Positions 1-9,113 of a stretch of 64,000 nt of DNA are shown here, in pieces. Below the pieces are notes generated by a model, which was given only the letters and a program-made list of their open reading frames with translations, had not been told where the DNA came from and did no database searches. Position 1 is the first letter of the stretch. Every line of letters starts with the position of its first letter. Origin of the DNA: Pontibacter sp. HSC-36F09 (lineage in GTDB: Bacteria > Bacteroidota > Bacteroidia > Cytophagales > Hymenobacteraceae); assembly GCF_024171605.1 (NCBI RefSeq), contig NZ_JALKAA010000001.1:868001-932000 (forward strand), in the 5' to 3' direction. Both the position numbers and the translations under genes were made by a program.

Positions 1-1
1 C

Positions 2-955
2 AAAATGGTGTGCGTAACGGGGGTTTCGGGCAGTGGCAAGTCCTCGCTCATACACGACACGCTTTACCCAATCCTGAACACGCACTTCTTCCGTGCCAAG
101 CGCGATCCGCTGCCTTACAAGAGCATTGAGGGCTTGGAGCATATTGACAAAGTAATCGAGGTGGACCAGTCGCCGATTGGCCGTACGCCACGCTCCAACC
201 CCGCTACGTATACCGGTGTGTTCACCGAAATCCGCACGCTGTTTGCACAACTGCCAGAGGCCAAGATCAGAGGGTATACGCCGGGCCGTTTCTCGTTTAA
301 CGTGAAGGGCGGACGCTGCGAGGCTTGCGAAGGCGCCGGTATGCGCACGATCGAGATGAACTTCCTGCCGGACGTATACGTGCCCTGCGAGGTCTGCAAA
401 GGCAAGCGCTACAACCGCGAGACGCTGGAAGTCCGCTTCAAAGGCAAGAGCATCACCGACGTACTGGATATGACCGTGGAACAGGCAGTAGATTTCTTCG
501 AGAGTCAGCCACGCATCCTGCGTAAAATTCAGACGCTGAACGAGGTGGGTTTGGGTTATATCACATTGGGCCAGCAAGCCACTACCCTATCAGGTGGCGA
601 GGCGCAGCGCGTGAAGCTGGCTACTGAACTCTCCAAAAAAGACACGGGCCAGACGCTCTATATTCTGGACGAGCCAACAACAGGTCTCCACTTCCAGGAC
701 ATCGAGCACCTGAGCGAGGTACTGCATAAGTTAACTGACAAAGGCAACTCGGTGCTCATCATCGAGCATAACCTGGATCTGATCAAGATCGCTGACTGGA
801 TCATCGACATCGGGCCGGAAGGTGGCGAAGGCGGTGGTACCATTGTGGCGGCTGGCACACCGGAGGATATTGTCAAAAAAGGCAAAGGCTATACCGCCCG
901 CTTCCTGAAAGAGGAACTGAAAACGAGCCACTACCGCGAAAACGGCCAGGCTTAA
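2..955 (+). CDS. uvrA: UvrA, excinuclease ABC subunit A (C-terminal part)
   Basis: This is the last third of the DNA-damage sensor of nucleotide excision repair, an ABC-type ATPase that works with UvrB and UvrC. The reading frame is already open at the window edge, so the ATG at 5 is internal and the gene begins upstream. Visible parts are the second Walker A (GVSGSGKSS, at the very start), the C-terminal zinc module with CEAC and CEVC pairs around residues 107-131, the ABC signature [12 protein letters not shown] near residue 195, and Walker [14 protein letters not shown] near residue 218. The reading frame is intact to its TAA. A strong hairpin follows immediately. Confidence 0.97.
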   Translation, partial: KMVCVTGVSGSGKSSLIHDTLYPILNTHFFRAKRDPLPYKSIEGLEHIDKVIEVDQSPIGRTPRSNPATYTGVFTEIRTLFAQLPEAKIRGYTPGRFSFNVKGGRCEACEGAGMRTIEMNFLPDVYVPCEVCKGKRYNRETLEVRFKGKSITDVLDMTVEQAVDFFESQPRILRKIQTLNEVGLGYITLGQQATTLSGGEAQRVKLATELSKKDTGQTLYILDEPTTGLHFQDIEHLSEVLHKLTDKGNSVLIIEHNLDLIKIADWIIDIGPEGGEGGGTIVAAGTPEDIVKKGKGYTARFLKEELKTSHYRENGQA

Positions 956-972
956 CAGGTATAGCAAGCTAT

Positions 973-1014
973 AAAAAATGCCGCTCCCAGGTATAGGAGC
1001 GGCATTTTTGTTTT
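973..1014. terminator. Bidirectional rho-independent terminator
   Basis: A 10-bp perfect stem (978-987 with 996-1005) is flanked by A-runs on the left and T-runs on the right, so it can stop both uvrA and the converging DUF4142 gene. Its 8-nt loop is made of the recurrent word AGGTATA. Confidence 0.9.
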
Positions 1015-1585
1015 AGATATTCCCGAGCCGGTCTTCGAGTGCTTCCGTTTGCTGCAAGTGTTGTCGCAGGAGCGGGAGCTGCTTGGAGGCGAACTGCTTT
1101 ACTTCCATCACCTGGGCGTTCTCGGCCATGTCCTCGTAGCGTTTCAGTAAACGGTCATGCTCTTCGCGGGTACGCTTGATATAGGCCAGGTCAAAACCTA
1201 TACCTGTTTCGCTACTCACATCGTCGTATACCTTTTGGTGCACCCTGCCTAACTGAGTAGGCACCACGAACTCACGCTCTGTGGCAATGTGCTGCAGGTC
1301 TTCCATCACACGGTTGTGACCATTGCTCATATCCTGGGCCAACTCTTTCACTTCCGGGCTCACGCCTCTCTCCAACGCCAATTCGCCCAGTTGCACATGC
1401 AGCATGTTGGCGCTGGTGGCCTCGGCTACAAAAAGCGCATCGTTTTTCATCCCCGGCATGCCCATGGCTTCAAACTGCTCTACGCTTTGGGCGGCAGCCT
1501 GCTCGATGCTGTCATCGGCGCCACAACTGGCGGTGCCCAGCAGAAGCACGGCACTGGCAAGGTATAGGGTAATTTTTCGGATCAT
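1013..1585 (-). CDS. DUF4142 lipoprotein, copy 1
   Basis: A predicted exported protein of 190 aa in the DUF4142 family, small helical proteins common in Bacteroidetes and Proteobacteria with no established function. I chose the ATG at 1585 because it gives a clean lipoprotein signal, MIRKITLYL...LLLGTASC, with the lipid-accepting cysteine near residue 21. The longer frame to 1639 adds a cysteine-rich leader with no family likeness. The body is almost all helix, with the family's typical features (an M-L-HVQLGELALERG stretch, AQDMSNGHNRVMEDL, and a C-terminal LLRQHLQQTEALEDRL). Its neighbour at 1685 is a paralog in the same orientation, 99 bp upstream. Confidence 0.85.
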   Translation of the reverse strand: MIRKITLYLASAVLLLGTASCGADDSIEQAAAQSVEQFEAMGMPGMKNDALFVAEATSANMLHVQLGELALERGVSPEVKELAQDMSNGHNRVMEDLQHIATEREFVVPTQLGRVHQKVYDDVSSETGIGFDLAYIKRTREEHDRLLKRYEDMAENAQVMEVKQFASKQLPLLRQHLQQTEALEDRLGNI

Positions 1586-1684
1586 ACACGTGGGTTTAAA
1601 ATAGGAGCATCTGCAGCCATGACAGGCGCAGATGCTCAAGATAATTAGATTTTAGGAAATGCCCAGTGTTTGGGATTACACATT

Positions 1685-2266
1685 TTACTTTAGCCCGTCT
1701 TTGATCTGCTGCGCACGCTTGTGGTGCTCGCGCAACTTAGGAAGCGTCTTGGTGGCAAAGGCCTTCACTTCTGCATCATCGTAGTTTGCATCTTCCGTCA
1801 CATCTTCGAACAGGCTGATGTCGCTGTCGTGTGCGCTTACCATTTTGTCCATGTAATCTTTGTCAAATTCGGCCCCTTGCTTTTCGCGCAGGTCACGCAT
1901 CTGGCTCATGTGCTCATTGCTCATGCTGTCTGGCAGCGTGATGTTCTTGCTGAGTGCCAGGTCACTCATTTCTTTGTTAGCCGCCGTATGATCTTTCACC
2001 ATCATAGCGGCAAACTCCTTCACCTGCGGATTTGTAGCACGCTCCTGCGCCAGTTTGCCCGCTTCTACTTCCATCATGCTGCTGCTGGCTGCCTTGGTCA
2101 TAAATTCAGCCTGGTCATCGCGCTCCTCTTCCATGGCAGTGTCTTCAAAACGCTCCTCAGTAACATCCTGCGCCTGATCCACGCTGTCGTTGCCGGAGCC
2201 GCCACAGGCCATGGTGCCAAATAGGAAGGCACAGGCCATTAATCCTGTTGTTGCAATTCTTTTCAT
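1685..2266 (-). CDS. DUF4142 lipoprotein, copy 2
   Basis: A paralog of the gene at 1013 and of the same length (193 aa). The ATG at 2266 gives a lipoprotein signal ending FLFGTMAC; the upstream extension of the frame is AT-rich and unlikely to be coding. The linker after the cysteine is very acidic (DQAQDVTEERFEDTAMEEE). The helical body then repeats the family pattern: EAGKLAQERATNPQVKEFAAMM, VKDHTAANKEMSDLA and a final LPKLREHHKRAQ. The two genes probably arose by tandem duplication. Function is unknown; DUF4142 proteins are often noted next to stress genes, but nothing in this window shows that. Confidence 0.85.
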   Translation of the reverse strand: MKRIATTGLMACAFLFGTMACGGSGNDSVDQAQDVTEERFEDTAMEEERDDQAEFMTKAASSSMMEVEAGKLAQERATNPQVKEFAAMMVKDHTAANKEMSDLALSKNITLPDSMSNEHMSQMRDLREKQGAEFDKDYMDKMVSAHDSDISLFEDVTEDANYDDAEVKAFATKTLPKLREHHKRAQQIKDGLK

Positions 2267-2499
2267 AGTATTATTTCTTGTTAATAGTAAAATAGTTTGA
2301 ACAAATTGGTATACGCCGCTAAAGCCATGGAGTTTATATGATAGGCCTCTTATATATAGGAAGCAGGTAATAATATACTTTGGGGATATCCGGAACAGGA
2401 TACTTGTATACAAAACGCAAGCACTTACGACCACAACTATCTCAGGTATAAAACGATATATACCTACTCGAGTACAGACTCCCGTTTAAGCCATACCTT

Positions 2500-3210
2500 A
2501 TGACACAACTCTTCGCTATGCGCCTCATCACAGCTTTGTTGTTTTGTTCATGCTTATTGATCTGCTCTGCGGCCCACGCGCAAGTAACGGAAGAGGAAAG
2601 AGAAGACCGCACCGAAATGATCAACATAGACCGCGACCATGACAAGACGATCAAGATCCATCCGCTGCATTATGGGGAGGTGTTTGTATCGTATGAGAAG
2701 GTGCGTTCGCCCGGCATCAGCAATGAGTTTGGGCTGAGCTATTTCTACAAACTGCACCTGAAAGGCGATGGCTGGACCTCAAATGCGAAAGACGTGATGG
2801 GCATCGGCATCCGGATGAGCCAACGTTACTATACCTCCAAGAAGAAGTCTCCCCCTTTTGGCTTTTTTCATGGGCCCATGTTCAGTTACCGCTTCATTGT
2901 GTTTGAGCGCAACGTGTTCGACCTGCCCGACCTGCCTCCCAGCGATCCCGACTTCAGGTATGTAGGCCGGCTCTACCAGAACGCGCTGGACCTGAGTTAC
3001 CACCTGGGCTATCAGTTCCGGCTAGGGCGCCACTTTACAACCGAGCTTTCTGGCGGGCTTGGAGGACGCGTCAAAATCGCCAATGCCACCAATGGCGGCG
3101 ATTTGATCAAAGAGAACATCATCGGGCATGTGGTTCACTCCGATGAGGGAGCTGTTATTACGGTAGGCCCTTCCCCACAGCTCAACTTCTCGATCGGCTA
3201 CTCTTTCTGA
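2500..3210 (+). CDS. Exported protein, predicted outer-membrane barrel
   Basis: A 236-aa protein I do not recognise. Its first 28 residues form a signal peptide (a hydrophobic LITALLFCSCLLICSAAHA core, then Q). The ATG at 2518 (MRLITALL) is an equally good start. The mature part alternates short hydrophobic and aromatic strands (FGLSYFYKLHL, MGIGIRMSQRYY, LDLSYHLGYQFRLG, TTELSGGLGGRV, LNFSIGYSF) and ends in Phe, which is typical of Bacteroidetes outer-membrane beta-barrels. It is divergent from the DUF4142 pair. Its TGA touches the last codon of the converging gene at 3211 with no base between them. Confidence 0.75.
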   Translation: MTQLFAMRLITALLFCSCLLICSAAHAQVTEEEREDRTEMINIDRDHDKTIKIHPLHYGEVFVSYEKVRSPGISNEFGLSYFYKLHLKGDGWTSNAKDVMGIGIRMSQRYYTSKKKSPPFGFFHGPMFSYRFIVFERNVFDLPDLPPSDPDFRYVGRLYQNALDLSYHLGYQFRLGRHFTTELSGGLGGRVKIANATNGGDLIKENIIGHVVHSDEGAVITVGPSPQLNFSIGYSF

Positions 3211-3936
3211 TTACTTGTTGATCTTGTTGAGCACGCTGTAGGCCATCAGCTTGCCATTGCGGTAGGTTTCTGACTTTATCCAACCCGTGCCAGGCACAAA
3301 CCACTCCACGGTCTGCATGCGGGTACCGGGCATCTTCATACCCATGGCGCGGGTCTGCACCTCCATGTCCTGGTTTATCTTGAAGCCTTCGTAGGTACCG
3401 GCCGGTACCTCAAACCGCTCTTTTTCGCCAACGGTACGGCCGGTCACCAGCATCGTGATCGTGCTGAAGTTCTGCCCGCTGTTCTTGTCCAGCACATCGA
3501 TGGTAAAGCTCCCGTCTTTTAGTTTTTGGCCGGGGCTAAGGGAGGCCGGGTAATCCATATGGTCGCCCTCCATCTTGATTTCCATGTCTTTGTAGGCGGA
3601 CATCATGTCGGGGTTCATCAGGGAGCGCATGTCCACCCACACGGAGCCGTTTTCGCAGCCTACCTGGTAGCTCCCTTCGTTGGCCATTTTCCCTTTCTCG
3701 TCATACATCTTGGTATGGACAGTCGCCTCCGACTTGCCGCCGTTTTGCCGCACATCGGTTACCTTATACACTACCTTTCCGGTGAGCTTGTTGCGCTGGT
3801 TGTAGCTGAGTATCTCGTACTCGGCATTTTCGGTGAGCAAAAGGTAGCCACTGCAGTCCTGCGCTATGGTAGTGGTTGGCACTGATAAGAATCCGCACAG
3901 CATGGCGATAACAAAAAGAAGGTACATCTTTCTCAT
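3211..3936 (-). CDS. Exported DUF3108/TapB-like protein
   Basis: A 241-aa periplasmic protein with a signal peptide (MYLLFVIAMLCGFLSVPTTTIAQ) and no membrane span. The pattern of a start near YEILSYNQRNKLTGKVVYKV, a middle VPAGTYEGFKINQDMEV and an end VEWFVPGTGWIKSETYRNGKL resembles the DUF3108/TapB-like fold, in which a substrate-binding beta structure ends with 'fPG-GvvK-e'. The biochemical role is not known. It is transcribed against the barrel gene at 2500 with no gap. Family assignment rests on motif recall only. Confidence 0.65.
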   Translation of the reverse strand: MRKMYLLFVIAMLCGFLSVPTTTIAQDCSGYLLLTENAEYEILSYNQRNKLTGKVVYKVTDVRQNGGKSEATVHTKMYDEKGKMANEGSYQVGCENGSVWVDMRSLMNPDMMSAYKDMEIKMEGDHMDYPASLSPGQKLKDGSFTIDVLDKNSGQNFSTITMLVTGRTVGEKERFEVPAGTYEGFKINQDMEVQTRAMGMKMPGTRMQTVEWFVPGTGWIKSETYRNGKLMAYSVLNKINK

Positions 3937-4064
3937 AGTCTTTACCTGTTAAATTGATATCAATAACTTTTCTAAAGATAGTTATAATTTATGCAATACC
4001 CCTATAAACACCTGACTTGCAGGCAGGTGGCCATAATTGACTAGTGACCGGACTGAAACACAGG

Positions 4065-4097
4065 GTATAAAAAAAGCCGGACAATGGCCCGGCTTTG
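4065..4097 (-). terminator. Terminator of the enoyl-CoA hydratase gene
   Basis: An 8-bp stem AAAGCCGG/CCGGCTTT (4073-4080 with 4089-4096) is followed on the minus strand by a run of T. Confidence 0.8.
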
Positions 4098-4124
4098 TAG
4101 GTATAGGTGATAAGGTATAGCGGG

Positions 4125-4907
4125 CTAAGCGCCTGTAAAGTTTGGCTTGCGCTTTTCGTTAAAGGCCGTTACACCCTCTTTGTAATCAGCGGAGTTGCCT
4201 GCTATTTTCTGGCAGTGGGCTTCGTAATCCAGCATTTCGTCCAGCGTGGAGTTAAACGATTTGTTGAGCATCTTTTTCATCAAACCGATGGCTTTGGTAG
4301 GCGCCACAGCATAGCGAGCAGCCAGTTCAGCTACGGCCGCGTCCAGCTCTTCCGGAGCCACTACGCGGTTCACCATACCCAGTTGCAGCGCTTCCTCGGC
4401 GCTCACTTTAGAGCCCAGCGTGCTCAGCTCAAAAGCTTTCAGCGAACCCACTACACGCGGCAAAAAGAAGGAAGAACCCGAGTCAAGGACCAGGCCTACG
4501 TTCACGAACACCTCGATCATGCTAGCTGCGGTTGAGGCTACCACCAGATCGCAGGCGAGGGCGAGGGAACAACCGGCACCGGCGGCTACCCCGTTCAGCT
4601 TGCAGATGATGGGCTTGGGCAGGCTGCGCATGGCCCGGATGATCGGGTTATACCGCTTCTCCAACGACTCCGACAAATCGCGCTTGTCGGCACTCGCGAT
4701 GGCCTTGAGGTCCTGACCGGAGCAGAAGGCTTTGCCGGCGCCTGTCAAAATCACCACGCGCACGCTGTCGTCGCGAGTTACCTGCTTCAGGGCGTCCTGC
4801 AGCTCGTAGCTCTGCTTGTCGTTAAAGGCGTTGAAAACATCGGGTCTGTTCAGCGTGATGGTCGCAATGCCACCCTGCACATCATATAGCAAGCATTCGT
4901 AGTTCAT
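4125..4907 (-). CDS. Enoyl-CoA hydratase/isomerase, PaaG-like
   Basis: A crotonase-fold enzyme (260 aa) acting on acyl-CoA thioesters. The sequence has the oxyanion-hole regions AFCSGQDLKAIA and GVAAGAGCSLALACDLVVAS. The segment VGLVLDSGSSFFLPRVVG, with an Asp where PaaG has its catalytic residue, points to the PaaG type (ring 1,2-epoxyphenylacetyl-CoA isomerase of phenylacetate breakdown) rather than a plain hydratase with two Glu. No other paa genes are in the window, so it may act in general beta-oxidation. The start at 4907 (MNYECLL) fits the family better than the in-frame ATG at 4940. No Shine-Dalgarno sequence is seen. Confidence 0.85.
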   Translation of the reverse strand: MNYECLLYDVQGGIATITLNRPDVFNAFNDKQSYELQDALKQVTRDDSVRVVILTGAGKAFCSGQDLKAIASADKRDLSESLEKRYNPIIRAMRSLPKPIICKLNGVAAGAGCSLALACDLVVASTAASMIEVFVNVGLVLDSGSSFFLPRVVGSLKAFELSTLGSKVSAEEALQLGMVNRVVAPEELDAAVAELAARYAVAPTKAIGLMKKMLNKSFNSTLDEMLDYEAHCQKIAGNSADYKEGVTAFNEKRKPNFTGA

Positions 4908-4974
4908 GTTGTCGTTTGTTTTTGTAGAAGAGATAACCAAAGGTATAGATAATCACCCTGAAGAGCAAAAGCGG

Positions 4975-5595
4975 CTACAGGGCCACAAAGCCCGCCAACA
5001 GTACCAGCAAAAGCCCTGTCAGAAAGCCCGTATACGCCTGCGCCGGGGTATGGGCATGCAAGGCCAGCCTTGCCGAGAGTACCGCCCCTGACACCAACAC
5101 CAGCAGCACGATAGGTATAAGCAAGCCCGACTCGGGCATGAGTTTGTTCATGAGCAAAAGCACTCCCAAGGCTCCTCCCAACCCGATGCCGTGCGCACTG
5201 ATCTTCCAGAAAAAAGAAACGCACCAGGCCACCAGAACAGAGGCTGTGACCACGCCCATCACGAAATAGAAGAGTAGATCAAACACAGACTCTGAGTAAA
5301 ACAGGTAGGTCGTGACGCCGTAGCAAAGGGCGGTAAACAGAAGCGGTCGGCTGCGTTGCTCCCGCCGGTCTATTTCATAAGAATCGATGAAACCGGTTTT
5401 GAACATGGCGAAAGCACCCAGCCCGGGCACCATAAACGTCGTGAAAAAGATCATGCTCAGCACGATCCAGCGACTTTGCAGTGGAAGCGAAATAGAAGAA
5501 ACCGGCAAAAAATAAAGGATGATGGCAAACAGATACGTCGGCATCAGCAGAGGGTGAAACGCAACAGACAAAAAGCGGGCGAGGGAGCGGTTCAA
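4975..5595 (-). CDS. PAP2-like integral membrane protein
   Basis: A 206-aa membrane protein with about six hydrophobic helices. It keeps a degenerate PAP2 phosphatase signature: a basic stretch ending in RP (YEIDRREQRSRP, about residue 80), then KISAHGIG and a final SARLALHAHTPAQAYTG with the motif-3 His. Bacteroidetes carry many such short PAP2-related proteins, possibly acting on undecaprenyl or phosphatidyl phosphates. The motif residues are present but spaced unusually, so catalytic activity is uncertain. It lies just upstream of the PaaG-like gene on the same strand (67-bp gap). Confidence 0.65.
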   Translation of the reverse strand: MNRSLARFLSVAFHPLLMPTYLFAIILYFLPVSSISLPLQSRWIVLSMIFFTTFMVPGLGAFAMFKTGFIDSYEIDRREQRSRPLLFTALCYGVTTYLFYSESVFDLLFYFVMGVVTASVLVAWCVSFFWKISAHGIGLGGALGVLLLMNKLMPESGLLIPIVLLVLVSGAVLSARLALHAHTPAQAYTGFLTGLLLVLLAGFVAL

Positions 5596-5670
5596 GGGGG
5601 AGTTAGTGATTGAGTGAAATAGTGCGTTAGTGAATTAGAAGAGTTCGCTTGTAGGGACAAGGTCGCGATC

Positions 5671-5799
5671 TGTCTGAATCGTGCACCTATAATTCTTTAA
5701 GCTATACCTGTCCTAATCGTGTCCGTCTTTCTATGGATTATACCTGTCTTGGTCATCAACAGATAATCCTGCAGGTTATACTTGTCCTAATCGTGCACC
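5671..5799. repeat. Four degenerate copies of a ~20-bp intergenic repeat
   Basis: Imperfect copies of a unit near TATACCTGTCCTAATCGTG occur at 5671-5687, 5703-5721, about 5739-5755 and 5777-5799. Copies 1 and 4 end in the same TCGTGCACC. They lie between rpoN and the PAP2-like gene, in about 237 bp with no gene. Confidence 0.6.
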
Positions 5800-5832
5800 A
5801 AACAACAATTTAACCATCAACAATTCAACAAT

Positions 5833-7278
5833 TTATAACTCTTTCCGCAGGCGGGCTACCGGTATGTTGAGCTGCTCGCGGTACTTGGCCACGGTACGGC
5901 GGGCGATGTTGTAGCCCTTGTCGTTGAGCATCTTTTCGATTTTCTCATCGGAGAGCGGCTTGCGCTTGCTTTCCTTGTCGATGATCTCCTTGAGGATGTG
6001 CTTTACCTCGCGGCTGCTGGCATCCTCGCCGGAGTCGGTGGCGATGCCTTCGGAGAAAAAGTACTTGAGCGGATAGATGCCGAACTCCGTCTGCACGGCC
6101 TTGCTGTTGGCCACACGGCTCACGGTACTGATGTCCATGCCAATGTCTTCGGCAATGTCCTTCAGGATCATCGGGCGCAGCTTACTTTCGTCACCCTCCA
6201 GGAAAAACTCGTGCTGGTACTTGATGATGGACTCCATGGTGCGCAGCAGCGTGTTCTGGCGCTGGCGGATGGCATCAATAAACCATTTGGCCGCGTCCAG
6301 CTTCTGCTTCACAAAAGTTACCGTCTCCTTCAGCTTCTTGTCCTTCTTGTCTGACTTGTCGTAGGCGTCGAACATGTCGGCATAGGAGCGGCTGATGCGC
6401 AAGTCCGGGGCGTTGCGGGAGTTGAGCGAGAGCTGCAGCTGCCCGTTTTCGTTGGTGAGGATGAAGTCAGGTATAATGTACTGCACCCGAGCCATGCCAG
6501 CTCCACTTCCGCCCGGTTTCGGATTGAGTTTGATGATCACGTCGATGGCTTTTTTCAGCTCATCTTCCGAAACGTTAAACTTCGACTGTATTTTCTGGTA
6601 ATGCTTCTTGGTGAACTCGTCGAACGACTCCTTGATGATGCGCTCAGCCAGCCGGGTCGTTTCGTCCTGCTCGCGGCGCTCGAGTTGCAGCAGCAGGCAT
6701 TCCGGCAGATCGCGGGCGCCTATACCCGCCGGGTCGAAGGTCTGGACCATGTGCAGCACCTGCTCGATCTCCTCTTCGGTGGTCATCACGTTCTGCGAAA
6801 AAGCCAGGTCGTTGGCAATGGAGCTCAGCTCACGGCGTATGTACCCATCACTGTCAATGCTGCCGATGAGCTGCATGCCAATGGTATACTGCTTGTCGTC
6901 GAGCGCCAGGAAACCGAGCTGGTCCATCAGGTTGTCGTTGAGCGAGCTGGACATGGCAATCGGCATTTCGCGGTCTTCCTCATCGCCACCGCGGTCGCCC
7001 TGCATTTTGTAGCCGCTTATCTCGTCATCGTTGAGGTAGTCGTTGATATCGACTTCGTCCTTACCGTAGTCGTCCTCGCTGTCGTAGTCCTCTGATTCTG
7101 AGTCGCTGTATTCATTTTCGGACTCTTCACGGCCTTCTTCAAGCGCCGGGTTCACCTCCATCTCCTCTTTTATGCGCGCCTCGAGCTCAACAGTAGGTAT
7201 CTGCAGCAGCTTGATAAATTGTATCTGCTGCGGCGATAACTTCTGGGATAAGAGTTGTCTTAAATCGAGTCGCTGCAT
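5833..7278 (-). CDS. rpoN: RNA polymerase sigma-54 factor
   Basis: RpoN (481 aa) directs RNA polymerase to -24/-12 promoters, which need an AAA+ activator to open. Region I is at the N terminus and is rich in Gln and Leu (LRQLLSQKLSPQQIQFIKLLQIP). An acidic linker follows (about residues 50-95, many D/E). The core-binding region and a helix-turn-helix (DIAEDIGMDISTVSRVANSK) come next, and the C-terminal RpoN box is ARRTVAKYREQ. Length is normal for the family. No sigma-54 activator is in the window. The gene is divergent from asnS; about 285 bp lie between them and hold a candidate small RNA on the opposite strand. Confidence 0.97.
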   Translation of the reverse strand: MQRLDLRQLLSQKLSPQQIQFIKLLQIPTVELEARIKEEMEVNPALEEGREESENEYSDSESEDYDSEDDYGKDEVDINDYLNDDEISGYKMQGDRGGDEEDREMPIAMSSSLNDNLMDQLGFLALDDKQYTIGMQLIGSIDSDGYIRRELSSIANDLAFSQNVMTTEEEIEQVLHMVQTFDPAGIGARDLPECLLLQLERREQDETTRLAERIIKESFDEFTKKHYQKIQSKFNVSEDELKKAIDVIIKLNPKPGGSGAGMARVQYIIPDFILTNENGQLQLSLNSRNAPDLRISRSYADMFDAYDKSDKKDKKLKETVTFVKQKLDAAKWFIDAIRQRQNTLLRTMESIIKYQHEFFLEGDESKLRPMILKDIAEDIGMDISTVSRVANSKAVQTEFGIYPLKYFFSEGIATDSGEDASSREVKHILKEIIDKESKRKPLSDEKIEKMLNDKGYNIARRTVAKYREQLNIPVARLRKEL

Positions 7279-7341
7279 AGTAGGAAAACGGATATTCGTG
7301 CCGCTTAGTGCACCTTCAAATTTAGGATAATTTTACTTGCA

Positions 7342-7373
7342 TTTACAAAAAAGGTTAAAATATCGTTACTTTG
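7342..7373 (+). promoter_or_regulatory. Possible Bacteroidetes-type promoter for the small RNA
   Basis: TTACTTTG at 7366-7373 is one base from the Bacteroidetes -7 consensus TAnnTTTG. TTTA sits 20 bases upstream at 7342-7345, where TTTG is expected. Transcription would begin near 7380, exactly where the first helix of the candidate RNA starts. Short motifs, so only suggestive. Confidence 0.4.
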
Positions 7374-7379
7374 AGGGAT

Positions 7380-7505
7380 TATTGAAAAGGGGGCTGCGCC
7401 AGGGAGCCAACTATAGTTCACCTGCCCGCTACAGGACTTTCCCTAAGCAGGTTAGGACGGTTGGTTCGGGGCAGCATGGCATCTTTTCCGTCTTCCTCAG
7501 GAGGG
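7380..7505 (+). ncRNA. Candidate rod-shaped small RNA, possibly 6S-like
   Basis: This GC-rich stretch before asnS folds by eye into one long interrupted rod. The nested helices are 7384-7389 with 7483-7488 (GAAAAG/CTTTTC), 7393-7397 with 7471-7475 (GCTGC/GCAGC), 7407-7411 with 7460-7464 (CCAAC/GTTGG) and 7420-7425 with 7447-7452 (ACCTGC/GCAGGT). Asymmetric internal loops lie between them. Size (about 110 nt) and shape recall the 6S-Flavo RNA of Bacteroidetes, which binds RNA polymerase. It could instead be an asnS leader. It lacks the conserved apical loop of SRP RNA. The strand is favoured by the promoter-like element upstream. Confidence 0.4.
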
Positions 7506-7563
7506 CCGGAAATTATACCTTAACCCATAATTTATTCAGACACATTACGCTACTAGAAATAAC

Positions 7564-9003
<1,440 letters not shown>

Positions 9004-9026
9004 CAGAAGCTATACCTTATACTTAC

Positions 9027-9062
9027 AAAAGCCCGGCTATACCTTAGCCGGGCTTTCTTTTT
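9027..9062 (+). terminator. Terminator of asnS
   Basis: A 12-bp stem (AAAGCCCGGCTA 9028-9039 with TAGCCGGGCTTT 9045-9056) with a 5-nt loop, then T-rich. Stem end plus loop read CTATACCT, the window-wide word. Confidence 0.88.
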
Positions 9063-9113
9063 GGCTAGAAATTTGCTAGTTTAACATAAGTAAAATCCCT
9101 TATAAATAGACTT

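Noticed and set aside
7415-7450. RNase P RNA fragment on the minus strand (GGGAAAGTCC resembles the P4 core)
   Set aside because: The remaining hundreds of bases of RNase P RNA would have to lie inside the rpoN coding region, and no second P4 strand is seen.
7380-7505. SRP (4.5S) RNA for the structured region before asnS
   Set aside because: The apical part lacks the GGAA-type loop and the conserved AGCAG/CAGG internal loop of SRP RNA.
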